Source of the DNA: an uncultured Clostridia bacterium
GTDB taxonomy: Bacteria; Bacillota; Clostridia; TANB77; CAG-508
Direction of reading: 5' to 3'
Length of the DNA: 64,000 nt
NCBI GenBank assembly: GCA_934167835.1
Contig: CAKPLZ010000003.1
Location: 62,001-126,000, forward strand
The notes beneath the pieces are model-generated. The model was given only the letters and a program-made list of their open reading frames with translations. It did not search any database and was not told where the DNA came from. Of this stretch, positions 1 to 9,241 are shown one piece after another (the first letter of the stretch is position 1; each line of letters begins with the position of its first letter). Position numbers and translations under genes: made by a program.

Positions 1-495
1 AGCAAAGTAATTTTTAAATGGTTTTAATTTACATTTGCCTTTTACTTCATTTGTTTTTTCATCAAAGTATAAAACTGGTTTTACTTCTTCTGTAGTTTCT
101 GGATCTATAATTGAAATAGGTCTTTTCAAATTTGGTGTATAACTTACTTCTTTATACTCAAATTCTTTTTCATTATATAATGTTTCAAAATTAATTGGCA
201 TTGGCTTTTTAATGATTGAAACTTTATTATCCTCAAGTAATCCAACATTTACTACAACTTTTTCTTTTCCGAACGATAAAATAATTAATGAATTACCTTC
301 CGGACTTGGATTATCAACATAAAAAGTTTTTCTTGTTTTTTCTCCAACATATTCTGTTGTATATTCTAATCTTTCTAAAGTAAATTTTGGAGCATTTTTA
401 GCAATTGACTTATCTGTTTCATTTAATTGATACACTACGGTATTAACATTCTCAGGATCAGTAATACTAAAATGTTTTCCTTCCAAACTTTCCAT
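1..495 (-). CDS. Hypothetical protein, C-terminus cut by window edge
   Basis: The frame is open for 165 codons from an ATG at 495 and runs off the left edge, so the C-terminus is not seen. The start follows a good ribosome binding site (AGAGAGGTG). The visible part is soluble, rich in charged residues and beta-forming segments, with no signal peptide or membrane segment and no motif I recognise. It has its own promoter (556-585), so it is transcribed separately from the nuclease genes upstream. I do not assign a function. Confidence 0.75.
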   Translation of the reverse strand, partial: MESLEGKHFSITDPENVNTVVYQLNETDKSIAKNAPKFTLERLEYTTEYVGEKTRKTFYVDNPSPEGNSLIILSFGKEKVVVNVGLLEDNKVSIIKKPMPINFETLYNEKEFEYKEVSYTPNLKRPISIIDPETTEEVKPVLYFDEKTNEVKGKCKLKPFKNYFA

Positions 496-555
496 TTACT
501 AGCACCTCTCTTACAATAATTTATGCTTCTTTTCCTCTGTATAATCTACATATCA

Positions 556-585
556 ATTATACACTAAACTAGCCCCAATTGTCAA
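556..585 (-). promoter_or_regulatory. Sigma-A type promoter for the gene at 1-495
   Basis: On the minus strand there is TTGACA (585-580), an 18-bp spacer and TATAAT (561-556). The -35 box lies in the loop of the hairpin that appears to terminate the upstream yhaN gene, so termination and initiation signals are interleaved. Confidence 0.75.
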
Positions 586-597
586 TAATTGGGGCTA
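570..597 (-). terminator. Hairpin after yhaN
   Basis: An 11-bp perfect stem (570-580 with 587-597) sits just after the yhaN stop codon. The U-run after it is weak (AGTTTAG). It is probably the end of the yhaO-yhaN transcript. Confidence 0.55.
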
Positions 598-601
598 ATT
601 A

Positions 602-2467
602 TTATAGCATTATATTATTAAATTGTATTCCATTTTTTTCCATTATTTCTTTTTCTCTATTTGAACATGTAAATATAATTATTTGATTTTCTTTAAATTC
701 TTCGTTTATGTATTTCAATATATTTTCTAATCTTTTATTATCATAATAAGCAAAAGCCTCATCTAGGATTATTGGCATTTTTTCTTGTGTTACTTCTTGC
801 AATGCAGATAATCTAAGAGATAAATATAATTGATCTATTGTGCCTATGCTTAATTTATTACTATTTATATAATCTCCATTTTCTAGTTCAACTACCAAAC
901 CTTCTCCATCTATAAATTTAACTCTACTATATTTATTAGAAGAAACTTTTTTTGCGATTTCTGATAGATTATTTGTAAACTTAGGTGTTATTTCATTTTT
1001 CATTCTTTCATAGGCTCTCTCCATTGCTTCTTTTGCTATATTTATTGCCTTATCAATTCCTAAAATTTCCCTTTTTTCTTCTAAAGAATTTTGCAATTCT
1101 TCTTGAATTTTAGCCTTTTCTTCTGATTTTTTTAGAATATTATTATAATCAATTTCATTTGTATGTAACTGTAGTTTTAAACTTGAAATTCCGTTCTCAA
1201 GTTCTTGTTCTATATTTAGCAATTTACTATTTTCTTCATATAATAAATAATTAATTTCATCTTCATCTATTTTATTTTTAAATTCATTCTTTAAATCTAA
1301 ATTTTCTGAATTTATTTTATTATTTTTTTCTGAATTTAATTCGTTTATATTTTTTTGTATTTTTTCTATATTTTCTTCTGCAGTTTTTATTTCTAATAAA
1401 TATTTTTTTTCATTTTCTTTTTTTATTTTATCTATTTTTTCATTTTTTATTTTTTTAGAGAAAAATATTCCAAAAATAATTATACTAATTAAACCAAAAA
1501 TTATTTTAATTAAATTATCTGTTTTAAAAATAAATAAAAATAAATTAATTAAAATTAATATTATAAAAAATGCTAAAAAAATCCAATAATTATTTTTATT
1601 TTTTTCCATTTTTTCAGAATTAATTTTATTTTTTACATTATTTATTTTGATTTTTTCATTTTCTAACATTTCATTATTAATTTTTATTTTCTCATCTTGA
1701 ACATTTAGATTTGTATTTCTTTGCATAACCTTTTTGACTAGCTTAAGTTGTGTTTCTTTTTCATCTATCTGTCTATTGATGATTTGTTGTCTTTTTTCCA
1801 AAATGTTTTTTTGCTCATCACTATTACCTATGTTTCTTTGTTTTTGTTCTAATTCTTCGATCTTGTCGTTAATAACGTTTAATGGTCTACCTACGGTTCT
1901 TAGGCTTCCTACCTCTTCTAGTTGCTTTTTGCTTAGGGTTTGAATTGTCTTTTTGTATGACACGTTTTCTTCTCCTGTTGATATCATATTGGCAATTTTT
2001 TGCACTAGAAAATTTTGGTCATTATTATCTAATACAACTTCTTTTTGTTCTGCTACAGAAGTTGACAAAAAGGTTGGTTCATCAATTTCTGTTTGTTCAT
2101 AAAAGAATTCACTGCCTTTTGTTTTATCTATGTTAAAATCTTTAGAAATATCTTCTCCATTTTTGAATATTTTTGGATTTTTTTTATTAAAATCTCTAAA
2201 CACTTCATAATTTTCATTATTATCTAAATTATAATTTATTTTTCCAGAAAATTCTTTTTCTTGCCATGGTTTATATCTTTCTAAATCAGAAAATTCTTTT
2301 TTATTTTTATTTTTTGAAACTCCAAAAAATATTCCTGAAATAAATTTTAGTAAAGTAGTTTTTCCTGCTTCATTTTCTCCATAAATTAAATTAATATTAC
2401 TATTTAATTTTATTTCTTTATTTTCCAGTTTTCCAAATCCATTTATTTTTAAATTATTTATTTTCAA
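602..2467 (-). CDS. yhaN: YhaN-like SMC/SbcC-family ATPase
   Basis: This is the ATPase partner of the SbcD-like nuclease just upstream, resembling the Bacillus YhaN/YhaO pair and, more distantly, SbcCD/Rad50-Mre11. Residues 31-39 (GENEAGKTT) are the Walker A site. The C-terminus holds an ABC-type signature (LSIGTIDQLYLSLR, near 540) and Walker B (IILDEAF, near 564). Long lysine/glutamate-rich coiled coils lie between them. Two adjacent hydrophobic segments near 296-338 look like a membrane hairpin, a known YhaN trait. At 621 aa it is shorter than Bacillus YhaN (over 900 aa), mainly in the coiled coil. It starts 14 bp after yhaO, so the two are co-transcribed. It probably acts in DNA end processing or repair at the membrane, which is inferred from the family. 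Confidence 0.85.
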   Translation of the reverse strand: MKINNLKINGFGKLENKEIKLNSNINLIYGENEAGKTTLLKFISGIFFGVSKNKNKKEFSDLERYKPWQEKEFSGKINYNLDNNENYEVFRDFNKKNPKIFKNGEDISKDFNIDKTKGSEFFYEQTEIDEPTFLSTSVAEQKEVVLDNNDQNFLVQKIANMISTGEENVSYKKTIQTLSKKQLEEVGSLRTVGRPLNVINDKIEELEQKQRNIGNSDEQKNILEKRQQIINRQIDEKETQLKLVKKVMQRNTNLNVQDEKIKINNEMLENEKIKINNVKNKINSEKMEKNKNNYWIFLAFFIILILINLFLFIFKTDNLIKIIFGLISIIIFGIFFSKKIKNEKIDKIKKENEKKYLLEIKTAEENIEKIQKNINELNSEKNNKINSENLDLKNEFKNKIDEDEINYLLYEENSKLLNIEQELENGISSLKLQLHTNEIDYNNILKKSEEKAKIQEELQNSLEEKREILGIDKAINIAKEAMERAYERMKNEITPKFTNNLSEIAKKVSSNKYSRVKFIDGEGLVVELENGDYINSNKLSIGTIDQLYLSLRLSALQEVTQEKMPIILDEAFAYYDNKRLENILKYINEEFKENQIIIFTCSNREKEIMEKNGIQFNNIML

Positions 2468-2481
2468 ATTATCACCTCATT

Positions 2482-3543
2482 TTAAATTGATTGCAATCCT
2501 ATTTCAATTGCCTTTTCAATTTCTTCCTCTGTATAATTATTTTCTTTTTTTATTTTTTCTATTTCTTGTAAGAAATAGCTTTTTAAATTATTTTCTTTTT
2601 TTATTTTTTCAAAATCAATTTTTATTTTTGATGTGTCTTTTATTTTTAAAATATTTTTATTTAAAATATTTTTTAATAATTTATTTGTATTTATTTCAAA
2701 ATTTTTATTTCCCTCTAATATTATTTTATAATATTTATTTTCATCTAAATTAATTAAATTTAATTTTTCAATTAATTCTTCTTCTGAAAATATTTCAGAA
2801 ATATTTAGGTAATTTTCTGCAAATTCTTTTTCATCCATTTTTTCGAAATTAATTTCTAATTTATTTTTTTCTAATGTAACACAATACATTCCATGTTCAC
2901 CTTGTTCATCAAAGCCAAATGAAATTGTTGAACCTGGATATGCAATATTTCCAAATATTTCCTTTTTATGGATATGTCCAAGTGCCACATAGTCAAATCC
3001 AAGTGCATTTATTTGTTGTTCGTTTATAGGGTTGTACTGTAATTCAGAATTGTTACTTGCATTTAAGTCCCCATGTGTTATTAATATATTTAATTTGTTT
3101 TTATTTTCTATTTTTATTTCATTTATTTTTGAATTATTTAAATAAAAATCATCAAATCCATATCCATATATGTCTACTTCTTCAAATTCATATTTTGTTA
3201 TCTCAGAATTAAATATATATACATTTTCGTTCCAATTAAAATTATTATAATAAGAATTTTTTAAAATTGGATCATGATTTCCTGGTGCTATAAATATTTT
3301 TGTTTCTGGTATTTCTTTAAATAAATTGTTTATAAATTCTATTGTTGTTTGTCTTACATATTGGTGTTCATATAAATCTCCTGCTATAAATAAATATTCT
3401 ATTTTTTCGTTTTTTATTTTTTCTATTATTTTTTTAAATACTTTTCTTTGATCTAATCTTCTTTGTTCTCCAAAATTTTCTTGTGTACTTAATAATGAAA
3501 ATGGACTATCAAAGTGCATGTCTGCAATATGTAAAAATCTCAT
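2482..3543 (-). CDS. yhaO: SbcD/YhaO-like metallophosphoesterase nuclease
   Basis: This is a calcineurin-like phosphoesterase of the Mre11/SbcD type, predicted to be a metal-dependent DNA nuclease. All metal-binding motifs are visible in order: DMHFDS (residue 8 on), GDLYEH (near 57), GNHD (near 92), THGDLN (near 157) and GHIHKK (near 192). A lysine-rich C-terminal region of about 130 residues should contact the ATPase partner. It is the first gene of the yhaO-yhaN pair, and its start follows GAGGAGAAAG. At 353 aa it is slightly shorter than typical YhaO. Confidence 0.88.
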   Translation of the reverse strand: MRFLHIADMHFDSPFSLLSTQENFGEQRRLDQRKVFKKIIEKIKNEKIEYLFIAGDLYEHQYVRQTTIEFINNLFKEIPETKIFIAPGNHDPILKNSYYNNFNWNENVYIFNSEITKYEFEEVDIYGYGFDDFYLNNSKINEIKIENKNKLNILITHGDLNASNNSELQYNPINEQQINALGFDYVALGHIHKKEIFGNIAYPGSTISFGFDEQGEHGMYCVTLEKNKLEINFEKMDEKEFAENYLNISEIFSEEELIEKLNLINLDENKYYKIILEGNKNFEINTNKLLKNILNKNILKIKDTSKIKIDFEKIKKENNLKSYFLQEIEKIKKENNYTEEEIEKAIEIGLQSI

Positions 3544-3593
3544 TCTTTCTCCTCTTTTCTATTTTTTCCTATTTTTTGCTATTTTATTTGAAT

Positions 3594-4160
3594 TTATATA
3601 TTTCCATTTTTTATTAGCCAATTTCTAGCTATAATACTATCTGGGTGCATACTTGCTTTTTTCTCAATCTGTAACATTATTTTTTTATCAATAATATATA
3701 ATACTGCTTTATCTATATTATCATTCAATAATTGATTTAAATATTCTATGTCTGAAAACCCACGTTCTTTGCTTGTTCTATCTGCTATAAATAAAATTTT
3801 ATCAAGCATACTCATGTTTTCTATTCCTGTTGTATGAGCTCTAATTGCTTGAGCCATTTCCTTTGTAAATCCTAATTCTTTTATTGCTATGTCTTGTCCA
3901 ATTTTCGCATGCAATAATCCAGGATTTTCTCTTTCGATTTCATCAATTTTTATATTATTCTCTTCAACATATTTTAGCTTTTCTTCATTTGGGATTTCTT
4001 TTGCAATATCATGAGCAATTCCAACTTTGGCCGCAATTTGTTCATCATATCCCATTTTTTTTGCAATTTCTACTGCGCGTTCCATTACGCAGTAGCTGTG
4101 GTAAAATCTTTTTTCAGATAATCTTTTTTTTACATTTTCTATTAATTTTTCTAATTCCAT
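3594..4160 (-). CDS. yqeK: YqeK-type HD-domain hydrolase (symmetrical Ap4A hydrolase)
   Basis: This is an HD-superfamily phosphohydrolase of 188 aa, the usual YqeK length. It carries the early histidine (YHSYCVMERA, residues 20-29), the HD pair in AHDIAKE (near 49-55), a histidine in LLHAKIG and the later RAHTTG motif. Characterised YqeK proteins cleave diadenosine tetraphosphate to ADP, so the role here is probably removal of the Ap4A alarmone. In many Firmicutes it sits with nadD and rsfS. Here it follows ddl by 13 bp instead. Confidence 0.88.
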   Translation of the reverse strand: MELEKLIENVKKRLSEKRFYHSYCVMERAVEIAKKMGYDEQIAAKVGIAHDIAKEIPNEEKLKYVEENNIKIDEIERENPGLLHAKIGQDIAIKELGFTKEMAQAIRAHTTGIENMSMLDKILFIADRTSKERGFSDIEYLNQLLNDNIDKAVLYIIDKKIMLQIEKKASMHPDSIIARNWLIKNGNI

Positions 4161-4173
4161 TTTATTTTCCTTT

Positions 4174-5220
4174 CTAATATGCTAAACTGATTAATTTATC
4201 CAATAATTCTGTATATTTCATTCCAGATTTTTCCCATAATTTAGGATACATACTTATTTGAGTAAATCCTGGCATGGTGTTTATTTCATTAATATATATT
4301 TTATTGTTTTTATCGTCCACAAAAAAATCCACTCTTGATAAGCCTTTGCAATCTGCTGCTTTATATGCTTTTTTAGCTAAGTTTCTAACTTCATTACTTA
4401 ATTTTTCTGGTAAATCTGCTGGCATTACTGTTTTTGATTCTTGATTTTGATATTTTGCACTAAATGTATAAAATTCCTCTGCTGCTAATATTTCTCCTAA
4501 GCAAGATGCTTCTACTTCCTCATTTCCTAGTACTGCACATTCAATTTCTCTTCCGTTTATTTTCTCTTCAATTAATATTTTATTATCATAATTGCTTGCA
4601 TATTCTATTGCTTTTGCAAGTTCTAAAGCGTTATTTGCCCTATTTATACCTACTGATGAACCTGAATTTGATGGTTTTATAAACATTGGAAATTCTATTT
4701 TTTCTGTTATTTTTTGAATTAATTCATAAATATCGCATTTTTCTTCTGTAAAATCTTTTTCTATAAAAATATAATCATCTTCATTTTTTCTTATATATAC
4801 ATACTCTGCTTGTGGGATTTCGGCTTTTTCAAAGATTAGCTTTGTATATGCTTTATCCATACAAATACTTGAGCCTAATACTCTTGTTCCAACATAAGGT
4901 ATTTTTAATAATTCAAGTAATCCTTGAATTGTTCCATCTTCCCCTCCTAAGCCATGAAGAACTGGAAATACTTTATCTAATTTTTTTAGATATTCACAAA
5001 TATTTTCTATTTTTTCTTTTCCTATTATTTCATCTCCAACTTTGAATTCTTGGTTTTGATATGTATATTTAAACCATTCTCCATTTTTATTAATATAAAT
5101 AGGATATATTTCATATTTTTCTTTATTTAAATTTTTTATTACAGATGTACCTGATACTATAGATACTTCATGTTCTGTTGAAGTTCCACCAAAAATTACA
5201 CCTAATTTTATTTTTTCCAT
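4174..5220 (-). CDS. ddl: D-alanine--D-alanine ligase
   Basis: This ATP-grasp ligase (348 aa) makes the D-Ala-D-Ala dipeptide that MurF joins to the peptidoglycan precursor. It shows GGTSTEHEVS at the N-terminus, GEDGTIQG near 92, the ATP-grasp block FIKPSNSGSSVGI and the C-terminal metal site INEINTMPGF. The omega-loop region (FYTFSAKY) resembles ordinary D-Ala-D-Ala ligases rather than VanA-type D-lactate enzymes, so I see no sign of glycopeptide resistance. Its start overlaps the end of murF by 13 bp, so the two steps are translationally coupled. Confidence 0.93.
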   Translation of the reverse strand: MEKIKLGVIFGGTSTEHEVSIVSGTSVIKNLNKEKYEIYPIYINKNGEWFKYTYQNQEFKVGDEIIGKEKIENICEYLKKLDKVFPVLHGLGGEDGTIQGLLELLKIPYVGTRVLGSSICMDKAYTKLIFEKAEIPQAEYVYIRKNEDDYIFIEKDFTEEKCDIYELIQKITEKIEFPMFIKPSNSGSSVGINRANNALELAKAIEYASNYDNKILIEEKINGREIECAVLGNEEVEASCLGEILAAEEFYTFSAKYQNQESKTVMPADLPEKLSNEVRNLAKKAYKAADCKGLSRVDFFVDDKNNKIYINEINTMPGFTQISMYPKLWEKSGMKYTELLDKLISLAY

Positions 5221-6608
5221 AATTTCTCTCCTTCTAAAACTTTTGCAATTTCTGCAAAATTCATTCGGTTTGATGCTTTTAGCAAAATTGCATCTTCCTT
5301 TTTGACAATATTGGTAATTTCTCTAATACACTCCTCATTTGTATCAAATTCATATACTTCTTTAGTCCCTAACGCTCTAGCTTCTTTAGCAATGTCTTTT
5401 GAAAGGGTTCCTACTGTAAGTAATGCATCTATTTTATTTTTTGCAACCTCTTCTCCAACTTTTCTGTGTAACATTTCTGAATATTCACCAAGTTCCAACA
5501 TATCTCCCAATATTGCTATTTTTCTTTTGGCTTCAATGTGTGATAGAACTTCTAAGCTTGCTTTCATTGAATCATAACTTGCATTATAATAATCATTTAT
5601 TATTTTTAAATTGTTTATTTCATTTATTTTATTTCTATTTCCCGTGATTTCGAATTTTTTAATTCCTGCTAATATTTTTTCATTTTCAATATCTAGTATT
5701 TTTCCTATGGCAATACTGCACAAACTGTTGTAAATAAAATGCTCTCCTGCAATTGGTACAAATACTGTATATTCTTTATTTTCTAATTTTATTTTAAATT
5801 CTGAATTTAATTCATTTTGGCTTATATTATAGGCCATAAAATCACTTTTATTTATTATTCCATAAGTTATTTTTTTATATTCTTCTAAATCACAATTGTG
5901 TAGTAAGTCATTATCATTATTGATAACTACTATACCATTTTTACTTAATCCTTCTAAAATTTCTAGTTTTGCTTTTAATATATTTTCTCTTGAACCAAGT
6001 AATCCTATATGTGCTGTCCCTATATTTGTAATTACTGCTATCGTTGGTTTTGCGATATTGGTTAAAATTTTCAATTCTCCAAAGTGATTCATTCCCATTT
6101 CCACTACTGCAGCTTCAGTGTTTTTATCCCAGCTTAAAATTGTAAGGGGAACTCCTATATGGTTATTATAGTTTCCTTGTGTTTTTGAAACATTAAATTT
6201 TTGTTCTAAAACACTTGCAACCATTTCCTTCGTGCTTGTTTTTCCAACACTTCCTGTGATTGCTACAACAGGAATATCATATAAACTTCTCTTATATTCT
6301 GCAATTTTCTGTATTGTTTTTACTACATCCTGAACTTTTATTAATAATTTTTCTGAATATTTTTTTACTATTTTTTCTGGGATTTCACAATCGGTAATTA
6401 CGCCCATTGCGCCTTTTTCTAATGCTTCTTCTATGTATTGTATTTGATTATTATTTACTTCACTTTTAAAAGAAATAAATAAATCATCTTTTTTTATTTT
6501 TCTTGTATCACTACAAAATGTTTTTACTGTGGATGCTGTACCCATTGATATTGCTGTATTTTCGCATATTTCCACTATTTTATCCACAGGTATATTTTTG
6601 TTTTTCAT
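5208..6608 (-). CDS. murF: UDP-MurNAc-tripeptide--D-alanyl-D-alanine ligase
   Basis: MurF adds D-Ala-D-Ala to UDP-MurNAc-tripeptide, the last cytoplasmic step of the peptidoglycan precursor. The 466-aa protein has the Mur-ligase architecture: an N-terminal substrate domain, the ATP loop GSVGKTSTKEM (near 118), a central domain with GMNHFGE and NIGTAHIG, and a C-terminal domain with YNASYDSMKASL and ILGDMLELG. It is first in the murF-ddl-yqeK run and has a Shine-Dalgarno GGGAGAAA before its ATG. Confidence 0.94.
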   Translation of the reverse strand: MKNKNIPVDKIVEICENTAISMGTASTVKTFCSDTRKIKKDDLFISFKSEVNNNQIQYIEEALEKGAMGVITDCEIPEKIVKKYSEKLLIKVQDVVKTIQKIAEYKRSLYDIPVVAITGSVGKTSTKEMVASVLEQKFNVSKTQGNYNNHIGVPLTILSWDKNTEAAVVEMGMNHFGELKILTNIAKPTIAVITNIGTAHIGLLGSRENILKAKLEILEGLSKNGIVVINNDNDLLHNCDLEEYKKITYGIINKSDFMAYNISQNELNSEFKIKLENKEYTVFVPIAGEHFIYNSLCSIAIGKILDIENEKILAGIKKFEITGNRNKINEINNLKIINDYYNASYDSMKASLEVLSHIEAKRKIAILGDMLELGEYSEMLHRKVGEEVAKNKIDALLTVGTLSKDIAKEARALGTKEVYEFDTNEECIREITNIVKKEDAILLKASNRMNFAEIAKVLEGEKLWKK

Positions 6609-6765
6609 AATATTTCTCCCTAAATTAATATATTTATTTTATTTTTTTATGTTACTATTTTATACCATTTTTTATGATTTTTAAATAGTTTCTTGTTTTT
6701 TTTGAAAAAAAATTATTTACAAACATTAAGAAAAGTTGTATATTAGAAGAGAAAGAGGGATTTTT

Positions 6766-7476
6766 ATGCAAAGAATGTTAAGCTATATTAGAAAAGCTGT
6801 TGATGATTATAATATGATAGAAGATGGAGATAAAATTGCGGTAGGTTTATCTGGTGGCAAAGATTCAATTACTTTACTTATGGGACTTAAAGCTCTACAA
6901 AGATTTTACGAAAAAAAATTTGAGGTTATTGCTATTAGTATTAATCCTGGTTTTGATTTTTTTAACAGTGATTTTTTAAAAAATACTTGTGAAAAAATAG
7001 GTGTTCAATTTGTCGAGGAAAAAACTCACATTAAAGAAATCGTTTTTGATATTAGAAACGAAAAAAATCCATGTTCATTATGTGCTAATTTAAGAAGGGG
7101 AATTTTAAATAGTGTAGCAATTCGTGAGGGTTGCAATAAAATTGCTTTAGGGCATAATGAAGATGATGTTTTAGAAACATTTTTTTTGAATTTATTATAT
7201 GGTGGTTCAATTGGCACATTTGCTCCAAAAAGCTATATGGATAGGTCTGGTATTACACTAATTAGACCATTAATATATGCTCCTGAAAAATCTATTAAAA
7301 CATTTGTAAAAAAACAAGGAATTGAAGTAATGCCTAAGTGTTGCCCTATGGATGGTGTTTCAAAAAGGGAAGATATAAAGAATTTAATTTATTCATTACA
7401 AAAAGATATTCCAAATGTAAAAACAAATATTTATGGTGCAATTAAGAGAAGTAATATTAAGGGATGGGAAAAATAA
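6766..7476 (+). CDS. ttcA: TtcA/TilS-family tRNA sulfur-transfer ATPase
   Basis: This is an N-type ATP pyrophosphatase of the TtcA branch, which thiolates tRNA cytidine 32 in characterised members. The PP-loop is SGGKDS (residues 31-36), followed by an iron-sulfur type CSLCANLRR motif near 96 and GHNEDDVLET. I chose the ATG at 6766 because AGAGGGA lies 6 bp upstream, while an upstream TTG at 6736 has no binding site. The length is 236 aa. It is a lone plus-strand gene between two minus-strand operons. The exact substrate is inferred from the family. Confidence 0.82.
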   Translation: MQRMLSYIRKAVDDYNMIEDGDKIAVGLSGGKDSITLLMGLKALQRFYEKKFEVIAISINPGFDFFNSDFLKNTCEKIGVQFVEEKTHIKEIVFDIRNEKNPCSLCANLRRGILNSVAIREGCNKIALGHNEDDVLETFFLNLLYGGSIGTFAPKSYMDRSGITLIRPLIYAPEKSIKTFVKKQGIEVMPKCCPMDGVSKREDIKNLIYSLQKDIPNVKTNIYGAIKRSNIKGWEK

Positions 7477-7482
7477 GAATAA

Positions 7483-7513
7483 GCCAAGAGCAATGTAGCT
7501 CTTGGCCATTTTT
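7483..7513. terminator. Bidirectional terminator between ttcA and pgcA
   Basis: A perfect 9-bp stem (GCCAAGAGC, 7483-7491, with 7498-7506) is followed by a T-run on the plus strand and a T-rich stretch on the minus strand. It serves both converging genes. Confidence 0.8.
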
Positions 7514-9240
7514 TATTTTGTATATGCTTTCATTGCTTCAGTTAAATCCATTAAATCTTTTTCTGCATTTTCTAAACTATCACCACGAACTCCCATATAG
7601 AATTTAATTTTTGGTTCTGTTCCTGATGGTCTTACTGCACACCAACAATCGTTTTCTAGGGTATATCTTAAAACATTTGATTTTGGTAAATCTAATTTTG
7701 TTTCTGTACCTGTTAGTAAATCTTTTTCTATTCCTGCATTGCAATCCATTATTTTAAGGACTTTATATTTACCTATATTTTCTGGTGGATTGTTTCTCAT
7801 TGTTCTCATCATTTCTTGTATTTTCTCAGCACCTGCAGCTCCTTCTAATACAACTGGTATTTGTCCTTCTCTATAGTATCCATATTTTTCATACATTTTT
7901 TGAATTGCATCCCATAATGTCATTCCTCTATTTTTATAATATGCTGCTATTTCACAAAGAAGCATTACAGCTATAATACCATCTTTATCTCTTGCATGTG
8001 TTCCAATTAAACAACCATAGCTTTCTTCAAATCCCATTATACAGTTATGGCTATTATTTTGTTCAAATTGTCTTATTCTTGCTGCAATATTTTTAAATCC
8101 TGTTAAAGCTAGGAATAGCTCTACTCCGTAGTATTCACAGATTCTATCTGTCATATTTGATGATACTATTGTTTTAATTAATGCTGGATTTTTAGGTAAT
8201 ATTCCCTTTTCTTTCTTTTGTGAGATTAGATATTCTGCAATTGTTAATCCTATCATATTTCCATTGAATAATATGTATTTTCCTGTTTTACTGTCTTTTA
8301 TATGAAGTCCTATTCTATCTGCATCTGGGTCGTTTGCTAATACTATGTCAGCATCAACTTCTTTTGCCAAATTCAAAGCATATTCAAATGCTTTTGGATC
8401 TTCTGGGTTTGGATAACTTACAGTTGGGAAGTTTCCATCTGGCATTTCTTGTTCTTTTACTATGTGAACATTTTTATATCCTAATTCGTTAAATAGTTTT
8501 TTAACTAGTCTTCCACCAGTTCCATGTAGTGGAGTATAAACAATTTTTAGGCTTTCAGCAGCTTTTTTGATGTCTTCCGGATTTAATGTATTTTTCTTTA
8601 ACTCAGTTAGATATAATTCATCAAAATCTGGGCTGATGACATTGTATAAACCTTTTGCTATTGCTTCTTCTTTTGATATTGTTTTTATTTTTGAAAAATC
8701 AGTAATTCCATTTACTTTTGCAATTATTTCTGCATCTATTGGCTCTGTTATTTGTGCTCCATCTTCCCAATATACTTTATATCCATTATATTTGGGTGGA
8801 TTATGGCTTGCTGTTACTACTATCCCTGATATACATCCTAATTTTCTTACGGCAAATGATAATTCAGGAGTTGGCCTTAATGATTCAAATATATAAGTTT
8901 TTACGCCATTTGCATTAAGTATTAATGCGGCTAGTTCGCTAAATTCCGTAGATTTGTGGCGAGAGTCATAAGCTATGGCAACACCTTTATCTTGGCCACC
9001 CTTAGATACAATATATTCAGCTAAACCTTGTGATGCCTTTCCAACTGTGTATTTATTCATTCTATTTGTTCCTGCTCCAACAATGCCTCTTAATCCAGCT
9101 GTTCCAAATTCTAAGTCTTTATAGAAACTATCTTTTTTTTCTATTTCATTATCCTTCATTTCTAATAATTCTTTTTTTGTTTCTTCATCAAACACTGGAT
9201 TATTTACCCATTCTTCATATTTTTCTTGATATTTTTCCAT
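7513..9240 (-). CDS. pgcA: Phosphoglucomutase / phosphomannomutase
   Basis: This alpha-D-phosphohexomutase interconverts glucose-1-phosphate and glucose-6-phosphate (or the mannose pair) through a phosphoserine. The active serine loop is TASHNPPKYNGYK (near 142), the magnesium loop is DPDADRIG (near 305), and the phosphate-binding GTEPK block is near the C-terminus (RPSGTEPKIKFY). The 575 aa match the long Firmicutes PgcA form. One nucleotide separates it from the UDPGP-family gene upstream. Together they would convert glucose-6-phosphate to a UDP-sugar for glycolipid or wall-polymer synthesis. Confidence 0.92.
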   Translation of the reverse strand: MEKYQEKYEEWVNNPVFDEETKKELLEMKDNEIEKKDSFYKDLEFGTAGLRGIVGAGTNRMNKYTVGKASQGLAEYIVSKGGQDKGVAIAYDSRHKSTEFSELAALILNANGVKTYIFESLRPTPELSFAVRKLGCISGIVVTASHNPPKYNGYKVYWEDGAQITEPIDAEIIAKVNGITDFSKIKTISKEEAIAKGLYNVISPDFDELYLTELKKNTLNPEDIKKAAESLKIVYTPLHGTGGRLVKKLFNELGYKNVHIVKEQEMPDGNFPTVSYPNPEDPKAFEYALNLAKEVDADIVLANDPDADRIGLHIKDSKTGKYILFNGNMIGLTIAEYLISQKKEKGILPKNPALIKTIVSSNMTDRICEYYGVELFLALTGFKNIAARIRQFEQNNSHNCIMGFEESYGCLIGTHARDKDGIIAVMLLCEIAAYYKNRGMTLWDAIQKMYEKYGYYREGQIPVVLEGAAGAEKIQEMMRTMRNNPPENIGKYKVLKIMDCNAGIEKDLLTGTETKLDLPKSNVLRYTLENDCWCAVRPSGTEPKIKFYMGVRGDSLENAEKDLMDLTEAMKAYTK

Positions 9241-9241
9241 T

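Noticed and set aside
1882..2136. Plus-strand ORFs inside yhaN and other genes
   Set aside because: They are antisense shadows rich in Phe/Leu caused by A/T-rich coding strands, without binding sites.
4174..5220. Van-type D-Ala-D-Lac ligase
   Set aside because: The omega-loop sequence is that of ordinary Ddl, and no vanHX-like genes accompany it.
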